This document shows, one piece after another, positions 1-10,394 of a DNA stretch of 19,947 bases. The first letter of the stretch is position 1, and every line of letters begins with the position of its first letter. The position numbers were made by a program, and so were the translations under genes. The DNA is from Scenedesmus sp. ARA3. Lineage: Eukaryota; Chlorophyta; Chlorophyceae; Sphaeropleales; Scenedesmaceae. Location of the stretch: positions 1 to 19,947 of the forward strand of contig RWJK01000562.1 in the NCBI GenBank assembly GCA_004335835.1. The letters run 5' to 3'. Below the pieces are notes generated by a model that was given only the letters and a program-made list of their open reading frames with translations, ran no database searches and was not told the origin of the DNA.

Positions 1-389
1 CCGCCAACATCCCGCACAACATGCTCATCGCGGAGTGCGGCAGCCGCGTGTTCCTGTGGCCGCAGCGCTACGCGGAGCGCCAGGCGCGCGGCGAGGTCCC
101 CGAGCACCTGCTGGACGTGGGCGTCAACCCGGCCGTGTGGGAGATCTCCGGCCACATGGTGCTCAAGCGCGCCGAGGACTACGAGAACTTCACCGAGGCG
201 GCCGCCTGGGAGCTGCTGGCAGCTGTGAGCCTCACTGAGGAACAGCTGGCGGCAGCGGAGGCCATGCTGTTTGGCGTGCATGGCGCAGGCCGCAGCAGCC
301 TGGACGGCGGCATGGCTGCCTTTGAGGGCAAGGCCGCTGCTGCTGCTGCACTGGAGGGCGCGCAGGGCGCTGAGCCGATGATGGTGTGA
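1..389 (+). CDS. VTC2: GDP-L-galactose phosphorylase, C-terminal part (runs off the left edge)
   Basis: This is the 3' end of a coding region already open at base 1 (codons begin at base 3); it stops with TGA at 387-389, giving 128 complete codons plus a partial one. The translation carries features characteristic of the C-terminal region of plant and algal VTC2/VTC5: a PHNMLIAECGSRVFLWPQ-like strand, then VNPAVWEISGHMVLKR, then a D-Y-E-N-F-T-E helix and an A-W-E-L-L segment. VTC2 converts GDP-L-galactose and phosphate to L-galactose-1-phosphate and GDP, the first committed step of the Smirnoff-Wheeler ascorbate pathway, and belongs to the HIT superfamily. The histidine triad lies upstream of this window, so catalytic competence cannot be judged. 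The tail after the conserved block is Ala/Gly-rich and looks lineage-specific. No intron is seen in this stretch. Identity is confident; the upstream gene structure is unknown. Confidence 0.93.
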   Translation, partial: ANIPHNMLIAECGSRVFLWPQRYAERQARGEVPEHLLDVGVNPAVWEISGHMVLKRAEDYENFTEAAAWELLAAVSLTEEQLAAAEAMLFGVHGAGRSSLDGGMAAFEGKAAAAAALEGAQGAEPMMV

Positions 390-2180
390 GGCAGCGCTGG
401 CCTGCAGCTCGTGGGCATGTGGGGCTGACGGCAGTGGCTTGAGTAGCGATGCAGCAGTGCTAGCAGTGCTGTGCTAGCAGAGTGAGTGGTGCCTTGCGTC
501 TGTGTGCAAGGTGCGTCAACCAAGCGGTTTGGCGCAGAGGCTGTCCTGAGTGTGCATTGCATTACTTGCCAGTGCCGAGGATGCTCGGCAGTGGGATCTG
601 TTGTCACGCCAGCAGTGTGTGGCCACGGGCGTCACTGCTGTGCAGGGTACTGTGCAGGTGGCTGCTGCTGTGGTCAGTGCCGTGTTGACTGGATGCTGTG
701 CTGCATGCTGTGGCTGGGTGCACCGCTCAATGCGCTGCCCAGGTTGGAGTAGCAGCTGTGCCTGCCGGCTGCGCAGATCACCGACAGTCACATCACCAGG
801 GGTGCCACAACGTTACGCATGCTGCCTAGGTTGTTGGAGTGGCTAACAGATGCTGCCAGGGCCCGCTCCAGACAGCTTCTCACTGGGCAGGGCCGGGGAT
901 TCTTGATTATCATAGCACTTCGTATAGCGTTGGGAGAAGAGTGTGGTTTGTGGCATGGCGTGACGTTCAGGGCGGGGGCTGCAGCCAGCCGGGACAAGGC
1001 GCTTCTGCAGCAGGCTGGTGTGTGCCTTGTTGCTGCACGCTGTTGTTGGTGGGGTGTTTTGCAGGTTGATGTTGCCTGGTTGCGTTTGTGCTAGGGTGCA
1101 GCACTCTAGCTGGTGGTCCATGCAAGGCGCAAACAGCGCTGCCTGGCTGGTGGCATCATCGCAGGGAGCACACACACTCATGGAGTAGGCGGCCCATTGT
1201 TGAGGGCTAGGTGCGGTTGTTGTGGCGGGTCCTGCAGCCTTCAGGGGAAGCGCTGTTGCAACAGCACGGCAGTGCTTGCAGATGCTGCATGCTGGTGTGG
1301 ACGAGGTGTTGAGGTTCTGTGTTGAAGCTCTGCTCAGATTATTGTTTCTCATGTCAGCGGCGTATATCATTTATATTGATGTTTACGGCACACATGTTGG
1401 GTGCTTCGTTCAGCTGTAGCGACGAGCAGGGTCCACTGCCGTTCACTTATCTGGTGCGGCTGTGCATTGTGGAGGCTGGCATGCTGCAGCATGTCACAGT
1501 GGCAGGTTCGCTAGGAAGATTGTTATAGAGGTGCTGTATGGACCGCTATGTTGCCTGCTGTATTAGCACACTAGCAGGTTGTGTATCAACAGGGTCAAGC
1601 AGTGCACAGATGTGTATGCTTGTTGCTCACAACATTGATTCGACTTTCACAGCCTCGCATGCGTGTGCCTCCCACACCCACATTGGAGTAGGGCAGTCTA
1701 GGAACATTGTGCAGTGGAATTGGCCTGCTGCCCTAGGTGTGCGCACGCTGTGACACGAGTGATGACTGTTTTTTCAAGGGACAGCTGTGCAGTTTTGGAG
1801 TCATCTGCTTTTGCAGCAGCTGCCAGCTGCCCGCTATCAAGCCTGTTGCGGCGCTGGTGTAGACTTGCTGTGGTTTGTCTACGCATTTGCCGAGTTTACA
1901 GGTTGCAACCAAGGCTAGTCAATTCAGCTGCATACGGCACTGTTAACAACTTGGTGTAGTTGTCTTCATGCTGCTGCTGCTGCAACTAGGCTGTGGCTGG
2001 AGGTGGTGTGCCTGGAAGGGGTATCTGTGTGAAGTTCTGGCTGTGTCTCATTGCGCCCACATTTGTTTGAACATAATGTTGATGGAAGATGTTATGCTGT
2101 GGCACATCCATTGTTGTGTCGTAGTTCAAAAAGGTAATATGCTTAGCTTGCATGCCTTCCCAGTTACGGCGGTCGCACGC
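390..2180. other. Non-coding spacer after VTC2, probably including its 3' UTR
   Basis: No open frame here resembles a protein, and none continues across plausible splice sites. The sequence is GT/GC-rich with many GCTG words and becomes more AT-rich after about 1300. The algal polyadenylation motif TGTAA was not found on the + strand between 390 and about 2230, so the transcript end of VTC2 cannot be placed. An unspliced 3' UTR of unknown length is the simplest content. Confidence 0.4.
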
Positions 2181-2333
2181 ATGGAACGGATCATCATCAT
2201 CATCATGTTACCATTTAAGCCATAGCAACGTCGCCATCGGCCCCGCGCCCCACAGGAGCGGCTGAATGAACAGGCGAAGGGGGAAGGGGAGGGAGCACTA
2301 TTTCATTATCCCGCTTGCAGACATGGAACGGAT
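2181..2333. mobile_element. Short dispersed element, copy A, with an 11-bp target-site-like duplication
   Basis: The 11-mer ATGGAACGGAT occurs at 2181-2191 and again at 2323-2333, directly bracketing a 131-bp segment (2192-2322). The segment starts with a CATCAT run and GTTACC, contains AAGCCATAGCA, a GCCATCGG core and CCGCGCCCC, and ends near GAGCACTA...TTGCAG. The same ordered words occur near 10284-10394. A shared body flanked here by a direct repeat is what a short non-autonomous insertion leaves behind. No tRNA-type A/B boxes, poly(A) tail or terminal inverted repeats were recognised, so the class (SINE-like, MITE-like or other) is undecided. Confidence 0.6.
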
Positions 2334-2902
2334 GGAGGGTCAGCAGCAGGCGCTGACTGACTGTTCACAGTATTTACTGCTACTGTCATGGCTTGGCCAC
2401 ATGCCCCGACCAGCAGGCAGCCCAGTTGCAGCCTTGTAGCTGCACGGTGCAACTGTGCATGTGCTGGCAGGTCCTCAGACTGACCTGCACTTGGACTGTG
2501 ACCTGCTGAATCTTCTTCTGGTCCAGGCCAACTACATGATGGACAGCTGCCTCAAATGACAGTACAAACCATATTGTGTGGTGTGAAGCGCAAAACGAGC
2601 AGCCTGCTTGCCATAATGGCATGCCATCACGGCATGCTCACAACGGGCAGATTACCATGGCTGGGTCAGAACCCTGGATGTTCTCGGTTCTAACGGCAGC
2701 TGAGGTTCCGCTCGAACACCAACAACCGTGTGGCAGTTATTGCTGAAGTCAAAACGCCCTCTTGCAGTGAAAGTTACGAGGTGTGAAGTCCTGGCCACCC
2801 TTTTGTTGAGTTTGCAGCAACAGTGTAGTTCGCCAAAGCAGGTTGATCCGAAATTGTAGCCTCTTATAGTTCAATTTTTTTAAAAGTTGGTCGCTGGTGT
2901 GC
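2334..2902. other. Upstream region and probable 5' UTR of EAF6
   Basis: There is no coding signal on either strand. A short perfect hairpin lies at 2619-2637 (GCATGCC, loop ATCAC, GGCATGC). An AT-rich patch with a run of T at about 2874-2881 immediately precedes the EAF6 start and may lie in or near the core promoter. No convincing TATA box was identified. Confidence 0.35.
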
Positions 2903-3869
2903 ATGGCGCCCAGGAAGGGCACCGTGCCTCACAACAAGGGCAAAGGCAAGGCAGCAGCACAGCAGGCATCAGCAGCGGCAGCAGAGGCTGTTCAGCCGCA
3001 GGCTGCACTGCCTCAGGCAGGCCCTGAGGTCTCTCTGACAGCGTTGCAGCAGCTGGAAGAGAAGCGCAGGCGGCTGTGCAGCCAGCTGAAGGACGTGGAG
3101 CGCCAGGTGGGACCACGCAGCAGGCCGCACGTGTTGTCGATTTGCAGAGCAGTGCGGGTGCCAGCAGCATGGCAGCGCTGACTGAAAAAGCTTGCAGTGG
3201 CCTCTGTGCAAGATGCAGTTGCAATGTGGCAAGCAGATGCACCTGTGGCTCTCTTGCAATGGCTTGGCAGGCAGCGCAGAGCAGCTGGGTCCAGCAGCAC
3301 AATGAGCACAGCCACGCGTGACCACGCCGCGGTCACCGCACCTCCTGCCTTCCACCTGCTGGCCAACCTGCTGGCTGTAGATATTCGACCTGGAGACGAA
3401 GTACCTGGAGGGCTGCAACCCCAATGCCAACGCGCTGAAAGGTGCGCGGCACGCAGGCAGCTTGAACAGCAGCAACACATGCATAGCAACTGTGCAGCAG
3501 CTGGCAAGAGTAACAATAAGCGCTTAAGTTGCTGATATATATGCTGTTCCGGCACAAGGCTTGCTGGTCCAGTGCAGAGAAGGACGTGCGTGCACATGAG
3601 CGCTGCCTGCCCTTTTCATCAATGGGACGCAAACACAGCCATGCTCACACCACAGCTGCACGCGCATCATAGCACATACCTTGCATGCTGCGTCCACCCA
3701 ATGCGTCTATTGCTTGCCGGCCGCCCTCTGCCCACCCGCACGCTGCTGCTGCCGCTCAGGCTACGAGGGCCTGCGCAGCCAGGTGGGCGCCAAGCCCAGC
3801 AAGGCGCCACCCGTGGACCCCGCAGACAGGATCTTCAGCGGCAGCAGCAGCAGCACGGCAGCGCGGTGA
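2903..3869 (+). CDS. EAF6: EAF6, small subunit of NuA4-type histone acetyltransferase complexes
   Basis: Three exons were assembled: 2903-3106, 3381-3441 and 3760-3869, joined by GT-AG introns in phases 0 and 1; the stop is TGA 3867-3869, giving 124 residues. EAF6 is a non-catalytic nuclear subunit of NuA4/TIP60 and MOZ/MORF-type acetyltransferases. The conserved pattern is visible: an LEEKRRRL...LKDVERQ coiled coil (about residues 51-68), then IFDLETKYLEG (69-79), an N-A-L-K-G-Y-E-G turn, and D-R-I-F-S-x-S-S near the C-terminus, the family's D/E-R-L/I-F-S-x-S-S signature. The length matches plant and fungal EAF6. The N-terminus is a basic MAPRKGT-type stretch followed by an Ala/Gln linker. 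The start is the first ATG in frame; just upstream there is only a GTG. The long 3' flank has CAG runs and a TGTAA candidate at 4816. Confidence 0.88.
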
Positions 3870-4160
3870 TGCGCGGCTGGTGCCGCACCACATGCTCAAC
3901 AAGCAGCAGCACCACGATGACAGGTGGCCGTTGCTGAACATCGCGGTCAACCAGTGACTGCAGCAGCGGCTGCTCAGGCTGCTTCTGGTGCTGTCACTGC
4001 GCTGCACAAGCACACGCTGACAGGCAAGCCAGCTTGGCGGGCGCTGCAGCAGCAAGGCTTGCAGTACGCAGAGCGCAGGTGCAGCACAGCACTGCGCAGC
4101 ATCAGCCACTTTTTCTTGTTCTGGCTGCTGCTGCCCTGTCGCCGTCACGTACATAGCATA

Positions 4161-4215
4161 GAGCAGCTGCAGCAGCAGCAGCAGCATGGCAGCAGCAGCA
4201 GGAGCAGCAGCAACA
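4161..4215. repeat. CAG-rich microsatellite
   Basis: Imperfect runs of CAG/GCAGCA lie in the 3' flank of EAF6. They are likely untranslated, because the EAF6 frame closes at 3869. Confidence 0.7.
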
Positions 4216-4815
4216 CGGCTGAATCAGCACAGCTGGAGCAGCATTGCTGGAGCCTGCTGAAGTGCAGGACAGCCAACCAGTTGCGCTGTTTGCTTGTGCC
4301 AGTGTAGTCTTGCCTCTGCTGTATACTGCGTACTACGTAGCTGTACTCAGTGCAAGAAGCAGCAGCATTGTCACCAATGTGCTGCTGCTGTCCAGGGTCC
4401 ATCTGCAACCATGTGTAGGCAGTATCCGGACATATACTGCCCACCTGTGAACCGTACATCGTATTGCTTTCAGGCCATTGTGTGGTGGCACGTATCTTCA
4501 CGCTAGCTGGGCAGCCATGTGCTGCTTCTGCTGCGTGCCTTATTGGGCTGGTTGTGTGGTCCGAAGCAGCCCGCTGGTGGGACGTCAGCTGGCGGCTGCA
4601 CTGCGCCATGCTACAGCTGGCTGGCCGCCAGCCAGGGCTGCGGCAGCCTGCAGCCTCAGCCGCTGGGATTGCGCCTGGGGTGCAGCATGCATCGGCTGTC
4701 ACTAACAGCCTGGTTGGCTTCGACCTTCACCATAAGGAGTATGTGCGTCATGCTAGGTAGTGTACTGTGTCATTTTTCCTGTGAAGCATATCAGGTCAGG
4801 CACACACTATCACCA

Positions 4816-4820
4816 TGTAA
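4816..4820 (+). promoter_or_regulatory. Candidate polyadenylation signal (TGTAA) for EAF6
   Basis: TGTAA is the usual poly(A) signal of chlorophyte nuclear genes. This is the first TGTAA downstream of the EAF6 stop on the + strand; a second lies at 4963-4967. Using it would imply a 3' UTR of nearly 1 kb, long but plausible for algae. The motif is short, so chance occurrence cannot be excluded. Confidence 0.35.
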
Positions 4821-5882
4821 CATAACTTCAAGGTTACCAGGAGGACACCCAGTAAGACACTGCATTTGCGGCAGGCAGCCTGCGGCGAGCTGTGCCTGAA
4901 TCGTGCAGCTCAACTTGAAGTGCAGCTGCAGCCAAAACCACACATCATCAGCTACCCGAATGTGTAAGAGTTGCGCGCTTGCAGATGCAATGCAACTCGT
5001 CAACAATCAGCATAGGCGTCATAGCGACACACGATGCTTATCCACCTGCTGCTTGCGACATGCTTCGTGCGGGATGTACTAGTGCAGTACTGCACCCCCA
5101 AGGTGCCAGGGCCAGGAGCCTTCCAACGGGGCTGATGACACGCATGCCATGCGCACATGAGCATCAATGCTCTGCCCTGTGCGCCGCATAGTATGAAATG
5201 CTGTCAATATGTCCCCACAAGGGGCTACCGACCAGTGTACAATCATGGAGGCCTTGGTGGCATGCATGCAGAATAAGTGGCGGCAGCAGTAGTCAGCGCG
5301 ACAGCACAGGCTGTGCTGGCAAGTGCGACTGGGCAAGACATATGCCTTCCGCATGTACGCATGTGATGAACCGATCAATCAAACTGCACCTGGTCCAATC
5401 AACGCTGGCAAGCAGACAACAGTGCAGCGTAGACACCACGCATGCCATGCCAAGGTAGTAAGAAGAGGCATGTGCATTGCAGCAAGGCCTGGGCACCAAT
5501 GAGCACCCCGAGGTGGGCCACTGCCAGCCTGGACTTGGGTGGACACACACACACACTGACATACCGCAGGCTTCACACAGCGCTGTTGATGCTGGGCAAG
5601 GCGTAATCAGACTATCATGGCAACCAGCATCTCTGAGGCGAGTCATGTGCTGAAGCTGACAAGGAACAAACCAGCTAGAGCACCTCCAAAGGTTATTCTA
5701 GCAGCTCCACAAAACACGGAGTGCAGTGCAATAAATCTGTCACACGTGAAGCATAACACAGCTGAACAACTACTAATCAACCCCTGGGCAACCTATCATT
5801 CTTGACAACCAGCACACACGGCACCAGCTATGACACCAGCATGCTGTGCTAATGCCCCTACAGGGGGGCTGCCGCTGACGTG

Positions 5883-8800
5883 TCAAGGCCAGGCCTCTGG
5901 CTGTGGCTTGCCTCCAGCCAGCATGCACGCAATGGCTGCGTTGCTGTCGGCAAACCAGTTGGCGTGCAGCCAGCCTGCCACCTCTGGGTGCATGCGTGCA
6001 CCCTTGTACTGCCCAACCATGCGCGCGGCCTGCTGCTTGAATCTGTACCTGCAGGGGGCAAGCAGCAGCATCACATGACAACTAGTCACATCCCTGGCAC
6101 TTGGCAAGCAGTGCGCCTGGTATTGCAGCACAAGTACATGTCGCAGACTGCCAATGTCACAAGTGTGGCATGGTGCCAGTGAGGGAGCCTCCGGCGCCTG
6201 CCGCTTTGGGAGCTGTTCCGCGCCAACACTGAGGGGCCATGTCGCTAGCACAGTGACTTGCTGTGGCAGCAGTGAACGTCCATCAGAGACAGGCTTAGGG
6301 TGCACGGCGGCTTTGAAGCGGTGAGGCAGTGGCTGTGCCGCCCTGCTGTGGCGCACCCACCTGGAGGTGTCTGCTCCCACGAATGTCAGCACCTGGCGCA
6401 CAGTGGCTTCAGGCTGCGCCACAAACTGCTTGTAGTCCACCAGCAGCAGGCTGCGGGGCGGGGAAGGCAGCAGCAGAACAGCAGGTCGCAGCATCACACA
6501 TTCACAAACAACCTCATTGCAGGCGCACAGTCTACGCCCAGACACAGGCACGCATGTAGGTGGCGCCCCACAAGCTCTTCGGCATGCCATGCTGTGACAT
6601 CCACTTAATGCAGCTGTTGCAGCTGTCAACAGCCCTGATACGTGGCACGGTCTGAGCAGCTGCCACGGAGTGTGGTGAGTTGCTGCAATTGTGTGCCGTG
6701 TGCTGGACTCCACCTTGCTGGCTTGTATGGCAGGGCATGCACTGCCTGCCATGCTGCTGCCGCCGCCTTCCCTGCGACTGCTGCTGCTGCCGCTGCTGCT
6801 GCCGCTCACTTGTCGGGGCAGAAGGCGTCCAGCCAGGGCTGCAGCCTGTCAGCAAACCTGCCAGCCATGAGGTAGGAGTGCAGGTGCGTGTAGAGGCGCT
6901 GCAGGCGGCGCAGCAGGACACGCGGCAGGCAGGCAGGCAGGTTGGTGCAAAGTACAGTGGCTACAATCCACTGCGTGGCATAGCCAGCGTATGCAGTGGG
7001 CTGTGCTCGCATGCTCGCAGTGGCTTGGGATGCTGCTGCTGGGTGACTGAGTAAGTCACACGCAAAAAACTTTAAGCCTAGACACTGTCCTAAAGCAGCC
7101 TGGTCTACTGCAGCGAATGCTGACTTTGCTGGCAACAAAGTTTGCTGGTAAGGTGACTGCTGCTGCCGCCAGCACGTCTGCCCCTGCAGGCCCAGCAACA
7201 GCCCCATCCCATCCGCTAACGCCGCACCTGGGGCATGTCCTCGGGCAGCGGCTCATCAGGGCCCAGGCGCTGCAGGCGCTGCCAGAACTCGTCAGCATCA
7301 GCAGGGAACTGCGGGGCACAGCAGGGCAGCATAGCATGGCACACATCAAGCAGCTGGGCAAGGTTGCAGCGTGTCAGGTGCAGGGCGCTCATCTGATGTA
7401 GGTGGGCTGCACAGATCCCACAGGAAGGTGCTTCGGCCGCCGTCCTCTGCATCATGGTGCATCTGACAGTCAATGCACTGGGTTACATGCGCCCAGTGCT
7501 GGGTTGCATGCAGTGCACAGGTAGCAGCAACATTGACCAACACCAGCGCGTGGACCGTGATGCTGTCGGCCACCTGCGCCTGTCAGGCAGTGTCAGCCAG
7601 CTCCCCCTTTGCCCACATGCAGCAGCCTGCCGCGCCGCCCCTGCCCCCACCTGGAAGCGTGGGTCGCTGCTATGCCCTGCTGCGTCGGTGCCGTGGGCCA
7701 GCGGCGTGGTGAGGCTCCAAGGCAGGTCCACGCCCATGTTGCGCAGCATGGTCTCAGCACTGAACACGCCCGCAGCGGGGTCACGCACCTGCAGCAGCAG
7801 CAGGCGCGGCTCAGACAAGTCATTCATAATGCGGCTGTGCACAAATTGCATTACATCATGCAGCTGAAGAAGCAGCCGCATGAGCATGCGGTAACTCATG
7901 CTGCTACCTTAAAGGCAGCACCAAACAGCGCCCAGCATACATGGGCTGCTGCTGCTGCAATCGCATCCGCAAACGTGATGCTGCCACCCTGCTATCATGG
8001 CTGCTGCACAGTGCAGCGCCAGCCCCCCCCCTCTCACCATGACCACCAGCTTAGCGTTGGGTGTGAGCGCCTTGGCGCGCGCCGCCACGTACGACAGGCA
8101 CGCATAGGTGGGGCAGGCGTCAAAGCACAGCCAGCGCGGCACACCACGCACCACCTCCGCCCACCACCTGCAGCAGCAGCAGTGAACTCATCAAGTTGTA
8201 ACGGTTACGATGACAGCAACCGTTGATGGCAGTGCTACCAGCAACTAATGTTGCTGGCCTTGAGCACCTCTGCAGCAGTATGGTATCCCATAGAGTGCAC
8301 AGCACATGTGCCAATGCCCACCAGCAGCACAGCATCAGCCCTGCTGGCTCACAGCATCTGCACATGTGCGCCACTGCCGCCGCACCCTGCCTGCTGCCCC
8401 TCACCGCGTCATGACTGTGGGGAAGAAGCTGCGGTATAGCGTGGCGCTGCTGGCTGCGCCCCGCCCCAGCATGCCCCCGAAGAAGTGGCTCTCCTTGCCG
8501 AAGGCCTCATGGCCGGGCATGCCGCTGATGCCGGATATGCCTGGGTGCGCGCGCAGGTAGCTGGCCAGGCTGGTGGTGCCACACTTCTGCAGAGGGGGAG
8601 CGGCAGGCCAGCACAGGCAGGCAGGCAAGCAGGCAGGAAGGGGGGCAGCAGGCAGGCAGGGATGGAGACAGGTGGTTGTGCAGGCAGGGTGTTACATGGC
8701 TCGAACTTGGTTCTGTCTTACGGGGTGGCCCAGGCCTAACGTGAGACAGCACAGCGTGTAAGTAAAACTGGACAAGCCTTTCATGCACATGCGGTTGACA

Positions 8801-9173
8801 CCCAGGCTGGCCCTGGGCCGCGGGCTCACCGGGAAGCCCAGGATGTAGAAGGCCGGCAGGTGCGGGCGCAGCGGCAGGCTCAGCAGCCGTCCCAGCACCG
8901 TCATGCAGTGCGCGCCCTCAAACTGCAGCCGCAGCAGCCAGGCCGCCGCGCCCTGCTCCCTGGCCAGCTTGGCCCAGATGCAGGGGATGAAGGGGCAGGC
9001 CCAGTACAGGCGGCGCGCCAGCAGCAGGGAGGGCCAGATGCTGAAGGTGGCGGCAGCAGCAAGCAGCAGCGCCAGCAGCCACCACGCTGCCATCAGCGGC
9101 AGGGCCAAGGGGATGATGCAGTAGTTGACAAACTTCCAGCTGGCGGTGCGCTTGGTTATGGGATGCGCAAACA

Positions 9174-9205
<32 letters not shown>

Positions 9206-9507
9206 TGCTGCTGGTCAGCAGCTGCTGGTGCCTCGATGTCGGGCGCTGCTGCTGCCACAGGCACCACCGAGACAGTAGCTGTGGGGGTGCCGACGCTGGA
9301 TGTGGGCGAGAGAGGGTAGTGCTGTCCACTGCCAGTGCTGCCTGTGGCTGAGTGCCGCAGTGTGTTGACAGGCTCCAGGGTGCTGAGCTGCAGCTGCTGC
9401 TCCTCCCTGACCAAGCAGAGCCCAGATGGCCCGATGTGCATCTGGCTGGCATCTTGCACAGGCTGCTGGCCTGTGCCTAGGTGCCGCTGAATTGAGCTGT
9501 GAATCAT
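5883..9507 (-). CDS. Membrane-anchored PAPS-dependent sulfotransferase (carbohydrate/heparan-sulfate type)
   Basis: Eight exons on the minus strand: 9507-8830, 8586-8405, 8167-8038, 7788-7651, 7308-7228, 6898-6810, 6450-6361 and 6048-5883 (stop TGA), giving 517 residues with all phases consistent. The enzyme should transfer sulfate from PAPS to a sugar hydroxyl or amine, probably in the Golgi. The 5'-phosphosulfate loop FPKCGTTSL (about 225-233) is created exactly at the exon 1/2 junction. KESHFF (257-262) matches the catalytic KExHFF motif of heparan-type enzymes, and the 3'-phosphate motif MVRDPAAGVFS (330-340) spans the exon 3/4 junction. LLLVDY follows later and a conserved-looking N-rich C-terminal helix ends the protein. 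The N-terminus has 13 glutamines (99-111), then a hydrophobic stretch (about 127-165) suggesting a type II membrane anchor. The start is the first in-frame ATG; 9441 is an alternative. The acceptor sugar is unknown. Confidence 0.87.
8601..8665. repeat. GCAG/GCAGGCAG-rich simple repeat in sulfotransferase intron 1
   Basis: Imperfect tandem GGCA/GCAG tetranucleotides lie inside the first intron (8829-8587) and run a few bases into its acceptor-side flank. On the transcribed strand this is a CTGC-rich pyrimidine tract just upstream of the exon 2 acceptor. Confidence 0.7.
9175..9213. repeat. CTG/CAG trinucleotide repeat encoding polyglutamine
   Basis: Thirteen consecutive triplets (CTG with a single TTG interruption on the + strand) read as 13 glutamines in sulfotransferase exon 1. 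It is coding, unlike the other CTG/CAG tracts in the window, and likely varies in length between strains. Confidence 0.85.
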
Positions 9508-10283
9508 TATCTCAACGAGAAAAGCGGCCAAGAAGCGGACTGGCGGTGTCGACCAGCAAGTGTCGGAAGGGGCACTCAACTGTGGCAGGGAACAAAACTG
9601 CTGCACTAGTGTCCAGTCAGGGCGGCGTTGCCTGTAACCACTTATGCGTGTCGATTAGTTTCTAGTAGCTATTCAGCTCGGGAAGCAAGCGAAAACCATC
9701 GCATGCTCGCTGCCAACTTCGCCATCGGCCACTCCGAACAATGAAACCCCCGCTCAATGGCTGCTACAAGTAGTGCTTGAACTAGGCTATTCGACACGCT
9801 AAATGGTGGATGCTGTAAAAATATGTATGCTCACAATGGTCAAAGTCTTGGACCAGTCACCAGAACACACTCGACCCGCCGATTTTTCTCGCTGCTAAAT
9901 TGCACCTCCCGTCGCGGGGATCATTTTCAAGTCATTCAACATCTGATCTTTCAAAAGATGAAACACTGCAAAAATTAGTCGAATCTATACAGGGGACGCA
10001 GCTTTGTGGCTTCAAAGCAACCTGCAAGTTGTGAGGCACATCCGCCACCTGCAGCAGGCCTACTAGGTAGCCTAGGCCTGCTCATGAAGTGCCAAAGAAC
10101 ACTAGCAAAACGGCTTGAACCAACTGTTTTGAAAACAACCGTCCTACTCAGCAGTCAGTGTGCCATGCGTTGCAGGCAGCCTGTACCTGCATGCAATTGT
10201 ACTGTCACAGTACTTGCTTGCACACATCATGGATGCACAAGCAGCATGCACAAGTCCAGCCACTGCCAACCCTTTCATGACGT
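9508..10283. other. Upstream region of the sulfotransferase gene and distal 3' flank of the minus-strand cupin gene
   Basis: No coding signal was recognised. A stretch at about 9650-9980 is more AT-rich than its surroundings and may hold the sulfotransferase promoter. A strong hairpin lies at 10054-10081. Confidence 0.35.
10054..10081. repeat. Perfect 9-bp inverted repeat (hairpin)
   Basis: GCAGGCCTA (10054-10062) and TAGGCCTGC (10073-10081) are exact reverse complements. The intervening bases can add three pairs (CTA with TAG) around a GG loop with a two-base bulge. It lies in non-coding DNA between two minus-strand genes. Its function is unknown; it may be an RNA structure in the cupin 3' UTR or simply a palindrome. 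Confidence 0.6.
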
Positions 10284-10394
10284 CATGCATCATCATAATC
10301 GTGTTACCCATCAAGCCATAGCATCAACGCCATCGGTCCCGCGCCCCGATGGAGCAGCAACAGGAAGGAGCACTACACCATCATGTTTGCAGCA
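10284..10394. mobile_element. Short dispersed element, copy B
   Basis: This is a diverged copy of the element at 2192-2322. The shared words, in order, are CATCATCAT, GTTACC, AAGCCATAGCA, GCCATCGG, CCCGCGCCCC, GGAG, AACAGG, GGAGCACTA and TTGCAG; it is about 20 bases shorter in the middle. No convincing target-site duplication was found here; GCAGCAT-type words at 10241 and 10389 are only suggestive. It lies in the 3' flank of the minus-strand cupin gene. Confidence 0.6.

Larger units (their letters stand above)
3870..5882. other. Convergent intergenic region between EAF6 and the sulfotransferase gene
   Basis: This 2.0 kb separates two genes transcribed towards each other and has no ORF with recognisable protein features. 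It presumably holds both 3' UTRs. It contains CAG/CTG clusters (about 4161-4215), a short AC run (5543-5556) and two + strand TGTAA motifs (4816-4820 and 4963-4967) that could end the EAF6 transcript. No minus-strand TGTAA was found for the sulfotransferase between 4970 and 5882, so its 3' end is unplaced and may overlap EAF6 transcription. Confidence 0.45.

Noticed and set aside
843..1370. A 175-codon minus-strand open frame in the VTC2 3' spacer
   Set aside because: The translation is rich in Cys, Thr, His and Asn without domains or a repeated pattern, and the GCTG-biased sequence yields long chance frames throughout the window.
2192..2322. The dispersed element as a tRNA or other known RNA gene
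   Set aside because: No cloverleaf, A/B box or other known RNA signature could be fitted to either copy.
3013..3597. A 194-codon minus-strand open frame opposite EAF6
   Set aside because: It is a shadow of the EAF6 exons and introns. The translation is Cys/Leu/Ala-rich and unlike any family, while the + strand frame carries clear EAF6 motifs.
8860..9351. A 163-codon + strand open frame opposite sulfotransferase exon 1
   Set aside because: It is the antisense of a coding exon with a CTG run read as polyleucine, and no recognisable feature occurs outside the repeat.
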